From Balneolales bacterium (lineage in GTDB: Bacteria; Bacteroidota; Rhodothermia; Balneolales; Balneolaceae), in the NCBI GenBank assembly GCA_030830725.1, contig JAURMN010000169.1, forward strand, positions 1 to 7,494: DNA of 7,494 nucleotides, written 5' to 3'. This document shows positions 6,702 through 7,494 of the stretch, in pieces (the first letter of the stretch is position 1; each line of letters starts with the position of its first letter). The translations under genes and the position numbers were made by a program. The notes beneath the pieces were generated by a model. The model saw only the letters and a list, made by a program, of their open reading frames with translations, made no database searches and had not been told where the DNA came from.

Positions 6702-7494
6702 ATGAATATTTTAGCTGTAGAACCTTTTTATTCCGCTTCCCATAAAGCCTTCTTGAAAGGGGTGGAGGCTCATTCGCGTCACAAAATCCTTCCTGTCAAA
6801 CTTCATTACAAGGGCTGGAAATGGAAAATGCACGGGGATTCGGTACAATTGGCTAGAATGACAGGGCAAGTAAAGGAGAAAATCGATCTTTTGCTGGTGA
6901 GTTCGATGACCAATCTTCCTGCCTATCTCGCCTTGACCAATCCGCGCTTTGCCATGACGCCAAAAGTGATGGTGATGCACGAAAATCAGCTCACTCAACC
7001 CTTACCTGAGGGAGAGGAGCGCGATTTGACCTATTGTTATGTTAATTATTTGAGCATGCTCTCCGCTGATCGGCTTTTGTTTACGACTCAGTTTCACTTG
7101 GATGATTTTTTACAGGCTCTACCAGAATTTTTAAAGCATTATCCGGAGGATACGGAATTTGATGCTGTTGAGGTTATTCGATCCAAAAGTATTGTGCTTT
7201 CACCTGGTCTGGACTTATTGCGATTTGACGCACAACCCGATCTTCGCTCGCAAAACAAACGTCCGGTAATCGTCTGGAATCAACGTTGGCAATTTGACCG
7301 GAATCCGGCCATGTTTTTCCGCGTGATGAATCGGTTATTTGACATTGATCTGCCCTTTGAGCTGATTTTGGCAGGGGATTCCGAACATGAAAAACCGGCT
7401 GAATTCAACAAGGCGCTAGAACGGTTTGGTGAATACATTACCCATATTGGGTATGTGGAAGAGTTTGAACGATATAGTGAATTGTTACACAAGG
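6702..7494 (+). CDS. DUF3524/GTDC1-like glycosyltransferase, probable tRNA-queuosine alpha-mannosyltransferase homologue (3' end beyond window)
   Basis: The frame is open from ATG 6702 to the window edge, giving 264 residues without a stop. The N-terminal domain is a clear match to DUF3524 as found in animal GTDC1 (QTMAN): EPFYSASHKAFLKG (7-20), the WKWKMHG block (39-45), LLVSSMTNL (64-72), MHENQLTQP (92-100), then YCYVNYLSMLSADRLLFTTQFH (111-132, in two pieces YCYVNY and SADRLLFTTQFH). A GT-B C-terminal domain follows, with VWNQRWQFDRNP (191-202), LILAGD (221-226) and GYVEEFERYSELL (250-262), the point where nucleotide-sugar binding begins. The family is usually about 360-450 residues, so roughly the last third is missing. 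Animal QTMAN adds mannose to queuosine at position 34 of tRNA-Asp. The same reaction here is inferred from homology only. GAAGAG lies 11 nt before the ATG. No queuosine synthesis gene is visible nearby. Confidence 0.88.
   Translation, partial: MNILAVEPFYSASHKAFLKGVEAHSRHKILPVKLHYKGWKWKMHGDSVQLARMTGQVKEKIDLLLVSSMTNLPAYLALTNPRFAMTPKVMVMHENQLTQPLPEGEERDLTYCYVNYLSMLSADRLLFTTQFHLDDFLQALPEFLKHYPEDTEFDAVEVIRSKSIVLSPGLDLLRFDAQPDLRSQNKRPVIVWNQRWQFDRNPAMFFRVMNRLFDIDLPFELILAGDSEHEKPAEFNKALERFGEYITHIGYVEEFERYSELLHK

Noticed and set aside
6711..6998. 95-codon minus-strand frame under the GTDC1-like gene
   Set aside because: The plus strand has strong family motifs through this interval; the minus-strand product has no recognisable feature.
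1..7494. Defence system, toxin-antitoxin pair, mobile element or CRISPR array
   Set aside because: Every long interval is explained by a housekeeping-type gene. I saw no transposase, integrase, nuclease pair, repeat array or long terminal inverted repeats.

Overview
This window looks like a chromosomal housekeeping segment from a Gram-negative bacterium of the Bacteroidota/Rhodothermota/Balneolota type. That placement is inferred from several features: the form of SdhA and SdhB, a RecQ whose zinc cysteines lie far behind the helicase core, a DUF4296-like lipoprotein, a cell-wall amidase with the long insert common in that group, and weak or absent Shine-Dalgarno sequences. Base composition looks moderate and even. 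I see no insertion sequence, phage gene, CRISPR array, tRNA or rRNA.

Layout, left to right. Positions 2-1060 (+) hold the 3' end of sdhA and a complete sdhB, the flavoprotein and iron-sulfur subunits of succinate dehydrogenase / fumarate reductase. A strong small hairpin lies in the gap between them. A RecQ-family helicase (1067-3019, +) follows only 6 nt after sdhB and starts with TTG. Facing it on the minus strand is a two-gene unit, a short-chain dehydrogenase (4220-3489) followed 2 nt later by a small lipoprotein (3486-3067). Divergent from the dehydrogenase is coaX, a type III pantothenate kinase (4347-5108, +). It ends 6 bp from the end of a convergent, exported N-acetylmuramoyl-L-alanine amidase (6518-5115, -). 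Divergent from the amidase, and running off the right edge, is a partial gene (6702-7494, +). It clearly matches the DUF3524 / GTDC1 family, the tRNA-queuosine mannosyltransferase-like glycosyltransferases.

The genes do not form one pathway. They cover respiration and the TCA cycle (sdhAB), DNA repair (recQ), coenzyme A synthesis (coaX), peptidoglycan remodelling (amidase), a probable tRNA modification enzyme (the GTDC1-like gene), and two genes without a known specific role. Likely transcription units are sdhA-sdhB-recQ, SDR-lipoprotein, coaX alone, amidase alone, and the GTDC1-like gene with whatever follows it.

I found no clearly new multi-gene system. The points most worth a second look are the bacterial GTDC1/QTMAN homologue, the coupling of a variant RecQ to sdhB, and two possible RNA structures, one between sdhA and sdhB and one ahead of coaX. 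Start codons are uncertain for several genes because ribosome binding sites are weak.
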